Shown: positions 20,195 to 30,013 of the stretch, piece after piece
Numbering within the stretch: position 1 is the stretch's first letter
Layout of the letters: every line of letters begins with the position of its first letter
Notes under the pieces: model-generated
What the model saw: the letters and a program-made list of their open reading frames with translations, nothing else
Told to the model about the DNA's origin: nothing
The model's database searches: none
From: Mycoemilia scoparia
Lineage: Eukaryota > Kickxellomycota > Kickxellomycetes > Kickxellales > Kickxellaceae
Reading direction: 5' to 3'
Assembly (NCBI GenBank): GCA_027575805.1
Contig: JANBPU010000112.1
Location: 1 to 52,155 of the forward strand
DNA: 52,155 nt
Translations under genes and position numbers: made by a program

Positions 20195-21024
20195 TTGTGC
20201 CCTTGTGCAAAGTTTGGATAAGGATTGTCCCAAGAAGAAAACATTCAGGCTTGTTTTTCTTGGGATTTATTACTGGTGGAATAGTTGCATTTCTGGTGTA
20301 TCGTAAAATTTTGAAGCTCTTTGATGTCATTCTATGCTTTCTTCAAATAATCGTGATGTTTGATATTGGAACTGAGCCTTTACTTCATCCTGAACACAAT
20401 TTTTACCTGTGTATATGCCATTCTTGTTCATCTTTTTTACAAGACTTGCTCTTTCTTTTTAGGTGACCTATCAAGAACATACACCTTTAGGGATTGGCTA
20501 CAAAGAGAGAGTGAGAGAGACAAAATTTCTGAATGAATAGAACTTTATTGATGTAACCTGCTAAATTGCAGATTTTTGCTGTCTAACCAGGCTCTTATAA
20601 ATGTAGGCTTTAAAGTAGATTTGAATTTAAATCAATAATATATAGAATATTTGAAAATTCAAAGCACATTAATAGTTTCGGGTCATTTGAAATAACTTTA
20701 GTTCTGTTAGAAAGTTATTAAAATGAAAAGGCTTTGTTGGTGTTGTGCCATAGCCAAAATGAATTGTAATATTGAAAATATTACAACAGATGTTTACTAT
20801 GGCATAAGGGTATCAATAGTAAAAAGTTTTACTATAGAAAAAGGAATATTAATAATAATAAAAATAATAGATAGCGATTGAGTTTTGCATTGTATTCTTA
20901 TTATGAGGCTTACTTTTATGGTTATTGCAAATGAGACTTGCAATAAATGCTATAATAAACAGTATATAAAATAGTATCTTTATTCATAGCTTCAAAAGAT
21001 AAACTAAAAATTTTGTGATTAATA

Positions 21025-21095
21025 GCATTGATGGTCTAATGGTAGAATACTTGCTTCCCAAGCAAGTGGCCCGGGTTCGATTCCCGGTCGATGCA
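21025..21095 (+). tRNA. tRNA-Gly (CCC)
   Basis: Seventy-one bases fold as a cloverleaf. Acceptor arms GCATTGA and TCGATGC pair with one G-T wobble, and the D arm TGGTCTAATGGTA contains the A box. The anticodon stem CTTGC/GCAAG carries loop TTCCCAA with anticodon CCC, and the T arm CCGGGTTCGATTCCCGG is the B box. No intron. CCA is not encoded. Seven T residues follow at once, a typical Pol III stop. Confidence 0.95.
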
Positions 21096-21102
21096 TTTTT
21101 TT
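21096..21102 (+). terminator. Pol III T-run terminator
   Basis: Run of seven T directly after the tRNA discriminator base. Confidence 0.8.
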
Positions 21103-21701
21103 CAAAACCTATTAATTTTCTATAAACATAGATAGCATGATCCCACACCTTTAAAAAATCATTTATTGTAGTTTTGGACTTCAGATCTTTTTTGACTTGT
21201 TTGTATAGTGATATTTTAGTGGTTTACCCCACATTTTAGCCATGTTTCACATACAACCTAAAATTGTATACCAACTAGGAATAATTGAAACCAGTGGCTG
21301 AAGGGCCATGTTATAGGGCAGTAACCAGCGTAGATATGGTGACTATAAGTTTCTTATAGGCTATTAATCCAAATCGTAGTTTTATGGAGTGATATTTACC
21401 ATAGAGCCTGACTTGGCGTGGTATTTACTTTGAACCAACCATCCAAGATTCGGGTAAAAATTAAAACCCACACGTTTTCCTATTTATATATAAATAAAAA
21501 CTTGGGCATATAATTAACACTCGAGTTTATAGCAAACTCTCACAGGTCTAAGACTGTGAAAGAACTCATTTCCATATCGTTTTTCTCTCTATTTTTTCAT
21601 TAACATAAACCCTTTTATTTTTGATCAATTCAATCAACTCAATTCCATACAACACCAAACTCATACATATATACACACATATAAATAAATATTGTATTGT
21701 T
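21103..21701. other. 5' flank of glycosyltransferase gene 1
   Basis: AT-rich with TATATATAAATAAA near 21487. No gene or element seen. Confidence 0.5.
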
Positions 21702-22820
21702 ATGACGGCCATAAACAACGAAGTGGACGAAATAGACGAAATCCAAGACTATCTCCTGCAAAATGGTCGTGGTAACCGCCCAAGCTATGAAAAGCAAAGA
21801 AGGGGATTGAGCACCAAATTTCTTGTAATAGTGTTTGCCATGTTTGTTGTGTTATCAGCATTGATTACAGTATTTTCTGCATACAAAGAGCCCATCCACC
21901 TTTATCTGGATGAATTTTCATCAAAATATGTGGTTCACCGGGATACTCGATTTTCCAAACCTGCAGAGAAGTTGTATACCGACAACATTTATGTGGTCAG
22001 TATGCCGAAGGATATGCTGAGAAGAGGGCACGCCCAAAGCTTGTTTGACACTTTGGGGTTGGATGTTCAGTATGTTCGTGGTGTTGATTTGTATAAAGAT
22101 TATATGGCTGTTAAGGCGCCAGGAGGCTTGGAACACAATATGATCGCGGGGGTTGGTGGAGACTGGATGGCACACCGAGAGATCTGGAGAGATTTCCTAG
22201 CAAAGGGGTACGAGACTGCGTTGGTTTTGGAGGACGATGTTGATATGAACATGGATATTCGTGAACAGATCAAGAAGGGGTTAAGTGTGCTGGGGATATC
22301 AAATTCGACATTGTCTGAAAAACCGGGACTGCCACCATCGCCTAAGGATGCGACTAAGAGAGATGTAAATAAAGATGCGACTGCCGCTGATGCTGATAAT
22401 GGGAAATTGTCTTCTAAAAAGGCAGCAGTGGATTGGGATGTATTCTATGTCGGCCATTGTGGCACTGAGCAAGAAAGCACAACTCCGGTTGATCCCTCCT
22501 TTAAACCACTAATCAAAGTCAAAAGTGCACGCTGTACGTTTGGATACCTCATCAATAAGCGAGGCGTTGAAAAGTTGCTGGATTATTTTGGCAATGACTG
22601 TTATGGCCCACTCGATCAGATGATGGCGCTAGAGATTACAAAGGGTAAAATCAACGCTTATGCGCTTGTTCCGTCAGCTATGGATCATCGCATTTATGGA
22701 GAAAAAGATACAAAATATCCCTGGTTTTCGCCTACAAGTCTATTAAATAGTGCTATAAAGCACGTAATGAGATTTGGTCACTTGTATACTTCTGACGAAA
22801 CTGTCTATATGGATATATGA
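21702..22820 (+). CDS. Family 25 glycosyltransferase, type II membrane protein (copy A)
   Basis: Three hundred and seventy-two residues. A short acidic cytosolic tail is followed by a membrane anchor (about 40-61, FLVIVFAMFVVLSALITVF) and a lumenal GT25-type domain as in LPS/collagen glycosyltransferases. Supporting blocks are DNIYVVSMPKDMLRRGHAQS, LGLDVQYVRGVD, AHREIWRDFLAKGYETALVL, the LEDDVD acidic metal-site motif at about 176-181, WDVFYVGHCG and RCTFGYLINKRGVEKLL. It should act in the Golgi on protein or wall glycans; donor and acceptor are unknown. The frame can be extended to 21621, but the ATG at 21702 is preferred because it gives the short tail and compact anchor. A low-complexity insert (about 215-245) rich in Lys, Asp and Ala interrupts the domain. 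Paralogue at 28450. Confidence 0.85.
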   Translation: MTAINNEVDEIDEIQDYLLQNGRGNRPSYEKQRRGLSTKFLVIVFAMFVVLSALITVFSAYKEPIHLYLDEFSSKYVVHRDTRFSKPAEKLYTDNIYVVSMPKDMLRRGHAQSLFDTLGLDVQYVRGVDLYKDYMAVKAPGGLEHNMIAGVGGDWMAHREIWRDFLAKGYETALVLEDDVDMNMDIREQIKKGLSVLGISNSTLSEKPGLPPSPKDATKRDVNKDATAADADNGKLSSKKAAVDWDVFYVGHCGTEQESTTPVDPSFKPLIKVKSARCTFGYLINKRGVEKLLDYFGNDCYGPLDQMMALEITKGKINAYALVPSAMDHRIYGEKDTKYPWFSPTSLLNSAIKHVMRFGHLYTSDETVYMDI

Positions 22821-23447
22821 TTGCGACACATTTATCCACAGTGGGGGCTTAGTAACAAGTACAGATATATCCTTTTTTCATTCCATTGCTTATTTGTAAA
22901 ATTTGGTTCATTTAGTACACGTGTTTGTTGGTAAATAAATTTTCATATTCTCTCATTTATTTGGCGATTAAAAAAGAATATAGTAAGCCAGATTTTAAGT
23001 TTTCCAAACTTATCCTTGATATCGCTCAATCCTTTCAACTAAGACGAATTGTGGCCATGAGAACTATTCTTCGTATTCTTTGATTTTAAATCACACCTTT
23101 TAAAATGCTTGAGAAGAATCACCTATAATCATTATTGGCCCTAATAGTAGTCTCAATGGTGCTACTCATATTGTTGCCAAAGTATATTGCTAAATTAGTA
23201 AACAAAATACATTTGAATTGCTCAACAGAAAGCGCTTACCAATGTGATCACATAATATCTGTAATACAAAAACAAGAAATATTTAAATAGTAAATGAAAG
23301 ATTGCCAATACTCCAAATCTTTCTAAACATACAAACTTTCTTTTTTTCTATTTTTTTCTATTTTGGATTACAATTGACACAGCCTTCCCCAACGTGAATT
23401 ATAACCTTAACCAAAACACCACTGCTATATCAACAATCCTCACCACA
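22821..23447. other. Intergenic, no gene seen
   Basis: AT-rich, T-rich just before the next start codon. Confidence 0.5.
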
Positions 23448-24341
23448 ATGACGACATATATTCCAGCCTTGGATACAATCCGAGATCACTGTATAGAAAT
23501 GATCGATGATATGTACAATCTCAGCAAATTACCTCGAGCCCCTCCTTCGCTTCAACTGCACCAACAACACCTTGACGATCCTTCAGAAGTCTCTCAAGCA
23601 TCTTCCGAGCGTGCACATGAACTTTCTACTGATATTTCAGACGATTCTTCCGAAGATATAACCACTATTAACAACAAGTTCAGTAACGAGATTGAAAGTT
23701 ATCTCAATAACATTTGGACTCCTGGTGAACTTGAAAAATATCGAAACATGTGTAATCAATCTATTGTAAATCTCGACCAATTTCGGCAATATTACATTAC
23801 GTATCACAATCCCAACCACCCCGATAGTAGCACTGGTGATAAGCAATTGGTTTATAAGCTAGTTCATCAAGTCTGCGAAGAAATTCACCTTCATATTGTG
23901 CAAACTGTTCAAAAGCTTTGTGATGATGTCGAAGATGAGTTTGGTATTGTTATTTCTGAACTACCACCGCAATTTTCGTCTCCTTTATTTGCTCGTGCTT
24001 TTGCTTCTACTAGTGTCGAAGCTGGCAATCATGAACATTTGCCCAAATTTAAGGATAACAAATTTACCAGAAATTTGGTTGGTGATTTGTTTAGACTCAA
24101 TACCAAATTTATTCATATCAATAATTGGGAATATAAAAAGATTCTTGATAATCTTGTTAGTGTTAATAGTACCACTATCAGTATCCCCACTGCTAATATG
24201 GATGCTCGTGGTTTGATTGATAATAGTGGTTGGTCATTTATTGGAATGGCATTAGAGACTGCTTTCAATATCTGTTCTAATGACTTGATGGAGTTTGCGT
24301 TTACCGTGAGAAAGTTGAGATTCATCATGATTGTTGATTAA
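23448..24341 (+). CDS. Unrecognised protein, helical
   Basis: Two hundred and ninety-seven residues, no family recognised. The frame is open from 23394 but only through GTG, so the ATG at 23448 (MTTYIPALDTIRDHC) is used. The N-terminal third is acidic and Ser-rich (SEVSQASSERAHELS, DISDDSSEDI); the rest appears alpha-helical with repeated acidic/hydrophobic heptads (YKLVHQVCEEIHLHIVQTVQ). It has no signal peptide or membrane segment and no catalytic motif I know. It lies between a glycosyltransferase and an F-box-like gene, all on the plus strand but well spaced. Codon use is ordinary for the window and the frame is uninterrupted, so a real gene is likely. Confidence 0.7.
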   Translation: MTTYIPALDTIRDHCIEMIDDMYNLSKLPRAPPSLQLHQQHLDDPSEVSQASSERAHELSTDISDDSSEDITTINNKFSNEIESYLNNIWTPGELEKYRNMCNQSIVNLDQFRQYYITYHNPNHPDSSTGDKQLVYKLVHQVCEEIHLHIVQTVQKLCDDVEDEFGIVISELPPQFSSPLFARAFASTSVEAGNHEHLPKFKDNKFTRNLVGDLFRLNTKFIHINNWEYKKILDNLVSVNSTTISIPTANMDARGLIDNSGWSFIGMALETAFNICSNDLMEFAFTVRKLRFIMIVD

Positions 24342-24529
24342 GTAAACAAATAGTCTGAATTCTGTCAAAATTTACATGTGCAATTTATATAAATAATAGC
24401 AGAAACAATCAAGCAATAAAGTTTATAAAATACTCTATTGTTTGATTATTATTATTATTATTATTGTTTTAATAAAAATTGGAAAAAAGATATTTTGTTT
24501 TTTTAAAATACCTGAATTAAGTTGGACAA

Positions 24530-24632
24530 GTTTTTTACACCACATTAGGCAAAAAAGGGGCCCACAGGAGTTGCATAGCAAATGGGTTGTGATTGAGTCG
24601 AAAATAAAGAACTTATTTCTGACTACTACATA
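24530..24632 (+). mobile_element. MITE family 3 copy, partial
   Basis: CACATTAGGCAAAAAAGGGG, GTTGCATAGCAAATGG and TTGTGATTGAGTCG follow the family-3 pattern. Confidence 0.6.
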
Positions 24633-24711
24633 TTTGTTTTAACTAGAATCTAACTATTTGATTATTGATGTTATTCAAATGGGGGGGGGGAGAGAGAGAG
24701 GAAGATATGGC

Positions 24712-24840
24712 AAAACATCCTCTGAAAGTGTGCTGGAATGAACCTTCCAATACCAGGCTAAATGTATAGTTTATGGGTCATACTTGTAGCTAGTGCGAGG
24801 GTATAATTTGATATACTTTTGATAGAGAACCTGTCATTTG
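24712..24840 (+). mobile_element. MITE family 2 copy
   Basis: CCTCTGAAAGTGTGCTGGAA at the left and ACTTTTGATAGAGAACCTGT at the right are near complements. Length about 128 bp. Confidence 0.65.
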
Positions 24841-25272
24841 GTCTCAAGGGAAATCTGAGCATCATGAAAAGTATCTTTGATAAATTGCAGTCCCACATGT
24901 TTTCACATTACTCCTTTACACATGTGAGTGATATCATTCCTTCAAAGCATCTCTTCAATTACAGTCATTTGGCTTTTATGTTTCTCTCTCTTTCTTGCAT
25001 TCTCAGTGCTTGTCCATTAGACTCGGGATGTTATCAAACTGTCATATGACATAGCCAAATAATAGCAATGAGCTAAGTTTTGAAGTTGCTTTTGATCAGC
25101 ATTTATACTGTTTGACATTACCTAACAACCACTGCAATATTGAGCAAATTCATCCACACATATATATACATAATTTAGCCACTGGGACATCCCTTATTCT
25201 ATCGACATTCCTTTCCCCATTCCTATTATTCTAATAGATAGTCTCACCAACAAAATAACTCCATACCTTGTC

Positions 25273-26787
25273 ATGGCCAATTTGGGGAACGCGAAAGACT
25301 TACCCTTAGATCTAAAGGCGTTGATATGGGACTATGTAAGCGCCAATTATGTTTATGCTAAACATAATACTATGAGTCCAGAAGAATATAAAGAATGGAG
25401 AAAGAAAAACGTCGATATCCGTAGTTTAGCCATTCTTTCTAAAGATTGGGATTTGGCAACAAGAAAAATTGTTTATGAGCCTAATTTAGTCTATAACGAT
25501 TGGAAGAGTTTCGGTGGATCAAGCAACAGGACATACCACTTAGACATTAGTTACAAGTCCTTTTACAGTATGCAGTCTATGTATCTGAAATTCCCCTTTT
25601 ATATTCAAGAAGGGTCCTTGGTCAACCTTTCAAGCAATTATCCAAACTTGCTGAAGCTAGTTATAGATAGTGTTCCACACAAGTATCTGTATAGCGTGGT
25701 TGGGCTTGTTAAATGTAATCCGCAAATTCACGACATAAAAATGCTCAACTATACAGAGCAATCTGTATATAACTTTTTGGTTAAAATATCCCAGTTACAA
25801 GGAAAAAGCCTTAAAATACTGAGGCTAGACAATTCCTATTTCGGAAGCTCGTTTTTCAAGACACTCGATTTGTTTCCTAAGTTGCCCACACTCCAGTTGT
25901 CTCATTATTCGCCAGATGTTTTTGCTGTCAATAATACTCTAGTGCAAAGCCTGCCGCAGTACAACAATATTTCCAATCTAAAGCTAGATACAAAACATGG
26001 AACATCACGTAAATCAACAATCACGCTGTCTCAAATAGGCTTGCTATTTCCAAATCTCGAATGCTTGGTATATCTCGTAAGGCTTGAAGACACACCACTT
26101 CCAAATAATGAAAAAACTGGCCGCCCTTATAATGGTAGGGCCAAAGGCCATATATTCCAACACCTGGAATATCTAAACATCGTCATGAAGAGCAAAAAAG
26201 ATGCCTATATAGTTTCCCAATGCTGTCCCAAACTTCGTACTTTAATTTTGACCGAAATGCGATATCTTGATATTTATTCCTACTTTTACTTCAGATTTCT
26301 TATGTCTCTGAAAAACTCTACAATCGAGCAGCTTACCCTACAAATCGCCGATGGTGTCGAGTATAAAGAAAATGACATATTCTTGGCCAAAATGGAAACA
26401 TACACAATGAGCCAACAACGAAGTATCAAACTAAATCCTTCTAATCTGATAAAGATAAATATGAGTGGTATAAAGGTTTTGGATATTCATGAAGCTTTGT
26501 GCACTACGAGAGTATTTTATGTCCTTCAAAGCTTCCCTTGCCTGAAAAAGGTTGACGTATACTTAGATATGCTTAACTCATCAAAAAAAGTGTATAAAGA
26601 CGTGCGATTACCGAGTGTGGTGTATTTGGAGTTGGAATTAAAGTATTCGATTGGTTTGAATGGGTGGATAAGGTTGTTATCAATATTTCCCAATGTCAAG
26701 GAAGTTAAGTTACATGGCTACATGGACAATATTAGTAATCTAATCCAACAATACCCGAATGTTTGTTTCTCAGCTACAATTACATAG
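25273..26787 (+). CDS. F-box / leucine-rich-repeat-like protein
   Basis: Five hundred and four residues in one exon. An F-box-like start (about 9-55: DLPLDLKALIWDYV, then IRSLAILSKDWDLATRKIVY) is followed by irregular leucine-rich repeats such as NLLKLVIDSV, LKILRLDNSYFG, LPTLQLSHYS, LECLVYLVRL, LEYLNIVMKS, LRTLILTEM and VVYLELELKY. Such proteins usually link a bound target to an SCF ubiquitin ligase through Skp1. The F-box is weak (the usual LP..I/L..I pattern is only partly present), so Skp1 binding is an inference. Uninterrupted frame, ATG directly before the F-box. A decayed stretch of related character lies downstream at about 27213-27575. Confidence 0.7.
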   Translation: MANLGNAKDLPLDLKALIWDYVSANYVYAKHNTMSPEEYKEWRKKNVDIRSLAILSKDWDLATRKIVYEPNLVYNDWKSFGGSSNRTYHLDISYKSFYSMQSMYLKFPFYIQEGSLVNLSSNYPNLLKLVIDSVPHKYLYSVVGLVKCNPQIHDIKMLNYTEQSVYNFLVKISQLQGKSLKILRLDNSYFGSSFFKTLDLFPKLPTLQLSHYSPDVFAVNNTLVQSLPQYNNISNLKLDTKHGTSRKSTITLSQIGLLFPNLECLVYLVRLEDTPLPNNEKTGRPYNGRAKGHIFQHLEYLNIVMKSKKDAYIVSQCCPKLRTLILTEMRYLDIYSYFYFRFLMSLKNSTIEQLTLQIADGVEYKENDIFLAKMETYTMSQQRSIKLNPSNLIKINMSGIKVLDIHEALCTTRVFYVLQSFPCLKKVDVYLDMLNSSKKVYKDVRLPSVVYLELELKYSIGLNGWIRLLSIFPNVKEVKLHGYMDNISNLIQQYPNVCFSATIT

Positions 26788-27212
26788 GCTGGTTAACCAG
26801 TTTGTATAGTTTTATGTAGTAGTCCCCCCACATGTTCTTTTTTGAAATAAAGTCAAATTACAATTCCTAGGATGGTATTGTATGGCACCAATGTTATACT
26901 GAAAGATTGTAAATATTCGTATTAAAAAGCTATATGCTTCATTTCAAGCGATTGAACATTTGTGCCCAATTATATACCAGTCCAGATTATGAAAACTCCC
27001 TAAACAAGTCATAACAAAGTAATTTAATGACACTACTAAAATTGACAAACTAATTCACAGAAGTTTTGGAATTTATCTTGATAACAAGAGTAAAATGGAC
27101 TCGAATGTTTGTTAGTTCCTACATATTAGCCCTATTATATTTCATTTACTATGCAATTTATGAGATTTCACTTTTTTCCAAAGTAGTGGGGTTTTATTCC
27201 TATACCAAATAA

Positions 27213-27575
27213 CTTTTTGAAATAAATCTACAATTTTACAACTTGACGGTAGGCAGAGGTAGGGCAAAAATTGTAGCCCAAATTTTGGCTGAAGTTGTAT
27301 TGTCCCAAAATAACAGAGTCAAATCTCTTAGACTAACGAGCTGTCATCTTGGATCACTAATTTTCGACATACCTGATGTCATACTTTAATTCTAGATACT
27401 TTCGCAGATATCGCTAGTGGATATTGCCAAAAGTTTCTAGTTGATAAACTTATCTGGTGTCAAAAGACTGCCATTCCAGATGCCACAACAACAACAACAA
27501 CCACCATAACTACTATTACTACAATTCATGTAGATCATGGACCTAATATTGGATTGCCTATTCCAAGTTACATAT
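27213..27575 (+). pseudogene. Possible F-box/LRR gene fragment, truncated by MITE
   Basis: A 58-codon open stretch (about 27213-27389) reads protein-like, including VAQILAEVVLSQNN and RVKSLRLTSCHLGSLIF, which has the leucine spacing of the LRR gene just upstream. It hits a stop. Another frame then continues with ILDTFADIASGYCQKF and an ACA-repeat threonine tract, up to GLPIPSYIC, where a family-2 element begins. This fits a frameshifted remnant cut by the insertion. It could also be chance, since no homologue can be checked here. Confidence 0.3.
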
Positions 27576-27704
27576 GTCAGGTTCTCCATCAAAAGTGTAT
27601 TTGATTGTGCTTCTATGCCTCCAGAAAATTTGACCTAGAAGCGATACATTTTAGGCTGACATTGGAGAGATCATTTTGGTACACTTTTAGAGGAGACTTT
27701 GTCA
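27576..27704 (-). mobile_element. MITE family 2 copy
   Basis: CAGGTTCTCCATCAAAAGTG to GGTACACTTTTAGAGGAGAC, ending near TTTGTCATAT. Imperfect inverted ends, about 128 bp. Confidence 0.7.
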
Positions 27705-28449
27705 TATATCTTTTGCGTCTTTTCAAATAAAAGCAACGAGGCTATATATTAGAAGGTGAGGCAATTCAGTCGGTTTTACAACAATGTTGTTTAAACTAAT
27801 AAAGGTTTAGAGGTTCACAGCCAATGGCTGGAAGATCTTGTAATAAAGTCGTTTACAACAAAAGTTTTAAAATTTTAAAAATTTGTAAGCTGACTATACT
27901 GATTCACCCCATTGTCTGTCAATACTTGTACTTACTATCAGAAAGCATGGCACAAATCCACCAAGTACGATAAATCTGAGACAACTAGAAAAAAATGAAC
28001 TGTTTGTTGATCCACTTTTATTCTACCACCCGATTTGTGCATTACTGCCAATTATCCATCGGTTTAAAACCAGCGTGGTCAAACCAATATAGGAATTTCC
28101 CCAGTTATTTTCACACCAACATAGAAACAACACGATTGCTTTTAAATTTGGTAATGGTTAATCGCCTAGTTTATTGAACAGTTATGGCCATGCGTACTAA
28201 TGTTTTCTGGAAATAGATATAGCGTTGTGAAAGTTGGTTAAAGTGTTTTGTATATCTGCAAGGATTATGTTTGTATAGAAAATAAAGCACGCTTACAAGA
28301 GTCGCTTTCTGGAGTCAGCTAAATGACAATCTTCTAGCCCAAACATATGATCTTTTGTGTCTCTCATTTCAAATTTCATACTATTTCTACATTTCCTTCT
28401 TGGCTATATAAATATACACACTCATATATATATTTGAGTTTTAAAAGAA

Positions 28450-29610
28450 ATGGTTGAGTTCAGCTACACTTTACTCGGAGCAGGTCAACAAAGAGAACCA
28501 TCATCATCATCATCCTCACCGCGACCATATGGATTACCAGGCCTATCCAAAGAACGCTTAGAAACCTTAAACAAATACAAAAGCAAACTATACAAAATCC
28601 TCAATACCAGAATAACCAAAATCGCCGCAGCATTCATAACCATCATTCTCCTAATCACCATGATATGCGGGTTATGGAAAGAACCAATCCACGACTATAT
28701 CAAGAAAAAAGGATTCGACAAATTCATGGTATACAACAAACAACGGCACGGAAGCAGACTGGCTTACGAAAAGTTATATACCGATCATATATACGTAATG
28801 ACCATGCCTCACCAAACCATCAGAAGAGCCAGACTAAAGAGCATGTTTGACCATTTGGGGTTGGATGCCGAATTTGTCCGCGGAGTAAATTTCTTTAAGG
28901 AAAGCCAGAACTATAATCTTACGGAAAAGGTGTTGAGAAAATATAATGTCAATGTGGTGGGATGTTGGCTATCGCATTTACGTATTTGGCAAGACATGGT
29001 CAAAAAAGGATATGAGTCTGCACTTATTTTTGAAGACGATATAGATTTCCAGTTTGATACCCCGAGCATAATTAGAAAGGCTATGAGTGTGGCGGATTCG
29101 TTGAGACCTGAGGATTGGCAACGAGAGGGCGATGTTAAATTGCCGGTTCCGTTACCCGAAAACCGAACTAGTCATTTAGCTTATGACCCCAATGCTCCAG
29201 CCGATTCTTCGCCGATAAGAGGCGATTGGGAGGCTATGTTTTTGGGCCATTGTGGTGGTGATGAGAAGCTGCCAGATTTGGTTGACAAAGATTTTTCGTA
29301 TTTGCATCAGTCAAGATATCCCCTTTGTTTGGCCGGGTACATATTGAGGCGGAGTGCGGTTAAGAAATTGGTGGAATGGTATTCAGATATGATTTATCTT
29401 CCTATTGACATGCATGTGGCGGGGGATGCGCAAAATCGTAGAATAAAGGCGCTTAGTTTTTATCCAGCCATTGTTACTCAACGTAGGGATTTGACTAAGG
29501 AGGGGTCGCCTAGTGGATTTTTCACGTCGCCTCTTAATTCGGTCCTTAACTTTATTACTAAACATGCGTCGGTTTATACAAATGAAGATGTGCTCAAAAT
29601 GGGGCTCTAG
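28450..29610 (+). CDS. Family 25 glycosyltransferase, type II membrane protein (copy B)
   Basis: Three hundred and eighty-six residues, paralogue of the gene at 21702. A cytosolic tail with a Ser run (SSSSSS) and many Lys/Arg precedes one membrane anchor (about 55-76, ITKIAAAFITIILLITMICG). The lumenal domain has DHIYVMTMPHQTIRRARLKS, LGLDAEFVRGVNFF, CWLSHLRIWQDMVKKGYESA, the FEDDIDF acidic motif at about 194-200, WEAMFLGHCGG and YPLCLAGYILRRSAVKKLVE. Motif order matches the other copy, while surface loops differ, so the duplication is old. The shared KEPI after the anchor and LYTDHIYV / LYTDNIYV confirm the start region. Golgi action is inferred; the substrate is unknown. Confidence 0.85.
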   Translation: MVEFSYTLLGAGQQREPSSSSSSPRPYGLPGLSKERLETLNKYKSKLYKILNTRITKIAAAFITIILLITMICGLWKEPIHDYIKKKGFDKFMVYNKQRHGSRLAYEKLYTDHIYVMTMPHQTIRRARLKSMFDHLGLDAEFVRGVNFFKESQNYNLTEKVLRKYNVNVVGCWLSHLRIWQDMVKKGYESALIFEDDIDFQFDTPSIIRKAMSVADSLRPEDWQREGDVKLPVPLPENRTSHLAYDPNAPADSSPIRGDWEAMFLGHCGGDEKLPDLVDKDFSYLHQSRYPLCLAGYILRRSAVKKLVEWYSDMIYLPIDMHVAGDAQNRRIKALSFYPAIVTQRRDLTKEGSPSGFFTSPLNSVLNFITKHASVYTNEDVLKMGL

Positions 29611-30013
29611 CGGCTTTGCAAATAGTTATCTTAGTAGTAGTCGCTGTGTTATACAAACCTTTGAATTACTATTCTCTCTCTCTATCTCTCTCTTCCTTTC
29701 TTTCTCACACAATTTCTCACACCTTTTATCCAATTTGCTTTTCACTCATTCTCACCTTTTATTTCAAAATAAATTACAATCATATGGCGAAATTTCACTA
29801 GTGATCGATCAGATGTGAAATAAACAGAAATTGGTCCTGAGATTTTGGCCCAATCACCAGCCATTTCATATGCAACTACTCTTGAGAGTCCAATTTTGAC
29901 TACAGCCTTGTGAACTAAGACCATATATATCTCAACTTCAATCGTTATTAATGCTTAAAATAATATCCAACTATATATGTATCTTACAATTTAAAAAAGC
30001 ACACATAAATTAA
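29611..30013. other. Convergent intergenic region
   Basis: A TC-rich tract at about 29670-29735 (CTCTCTCTCTATCTCTCTCT) and a reverse family-3 element (29783-29925). No gene. Confidence 0.6.
29783..29925 (-). mobile_element. MITE family 3 copy
   Basis: CATATGGCGAAATTTCACTA to TTGTGAACTAAGACCATATA. Terminal repeats are ATATGG..CCATAT; about 143 bp. Confidence 0.75.

Larger units (their letters stand above)
19171..21024. other. Intergenic with two MITEs
   Basis: Family-1 elements at 19448 and 20074. A hydrophobic 89-codon frame at 20197-20466 follows the second element but has no ATG-led homologous core I recognise. The rest is AT-rich. Confidence 0.5.
24342..25272. other. Intergenic with two MITEs
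   Basis: (ATT)n run near 24447-24465, a family-3 element, a G run with (GA)n at 24681-24700 and a family-2 element. No gene is supported. Confidence 0.55.
26788..28449. other. Intergenic with gene relic and MITE
   Basis: AT-rich. It contains a probable LRR-gene relic and a family-2 element (27576-27704). A CTATATAAATATAC box near 28404 precedes the next gene by about 40 bp. Confidence 0.5.

Noticed and set aside
20197..20466. Hydrophobic 89-codon frame after a family-1 element
   Set aside because: No ATG-led hydrophobic leader and no homologue; the hydrophobic run is explained by T-rich DNA.
24681..24700. G-run followed by GA repeat
   Set aside because: Simple sequence; nothing suggests a functional structure beyond it.
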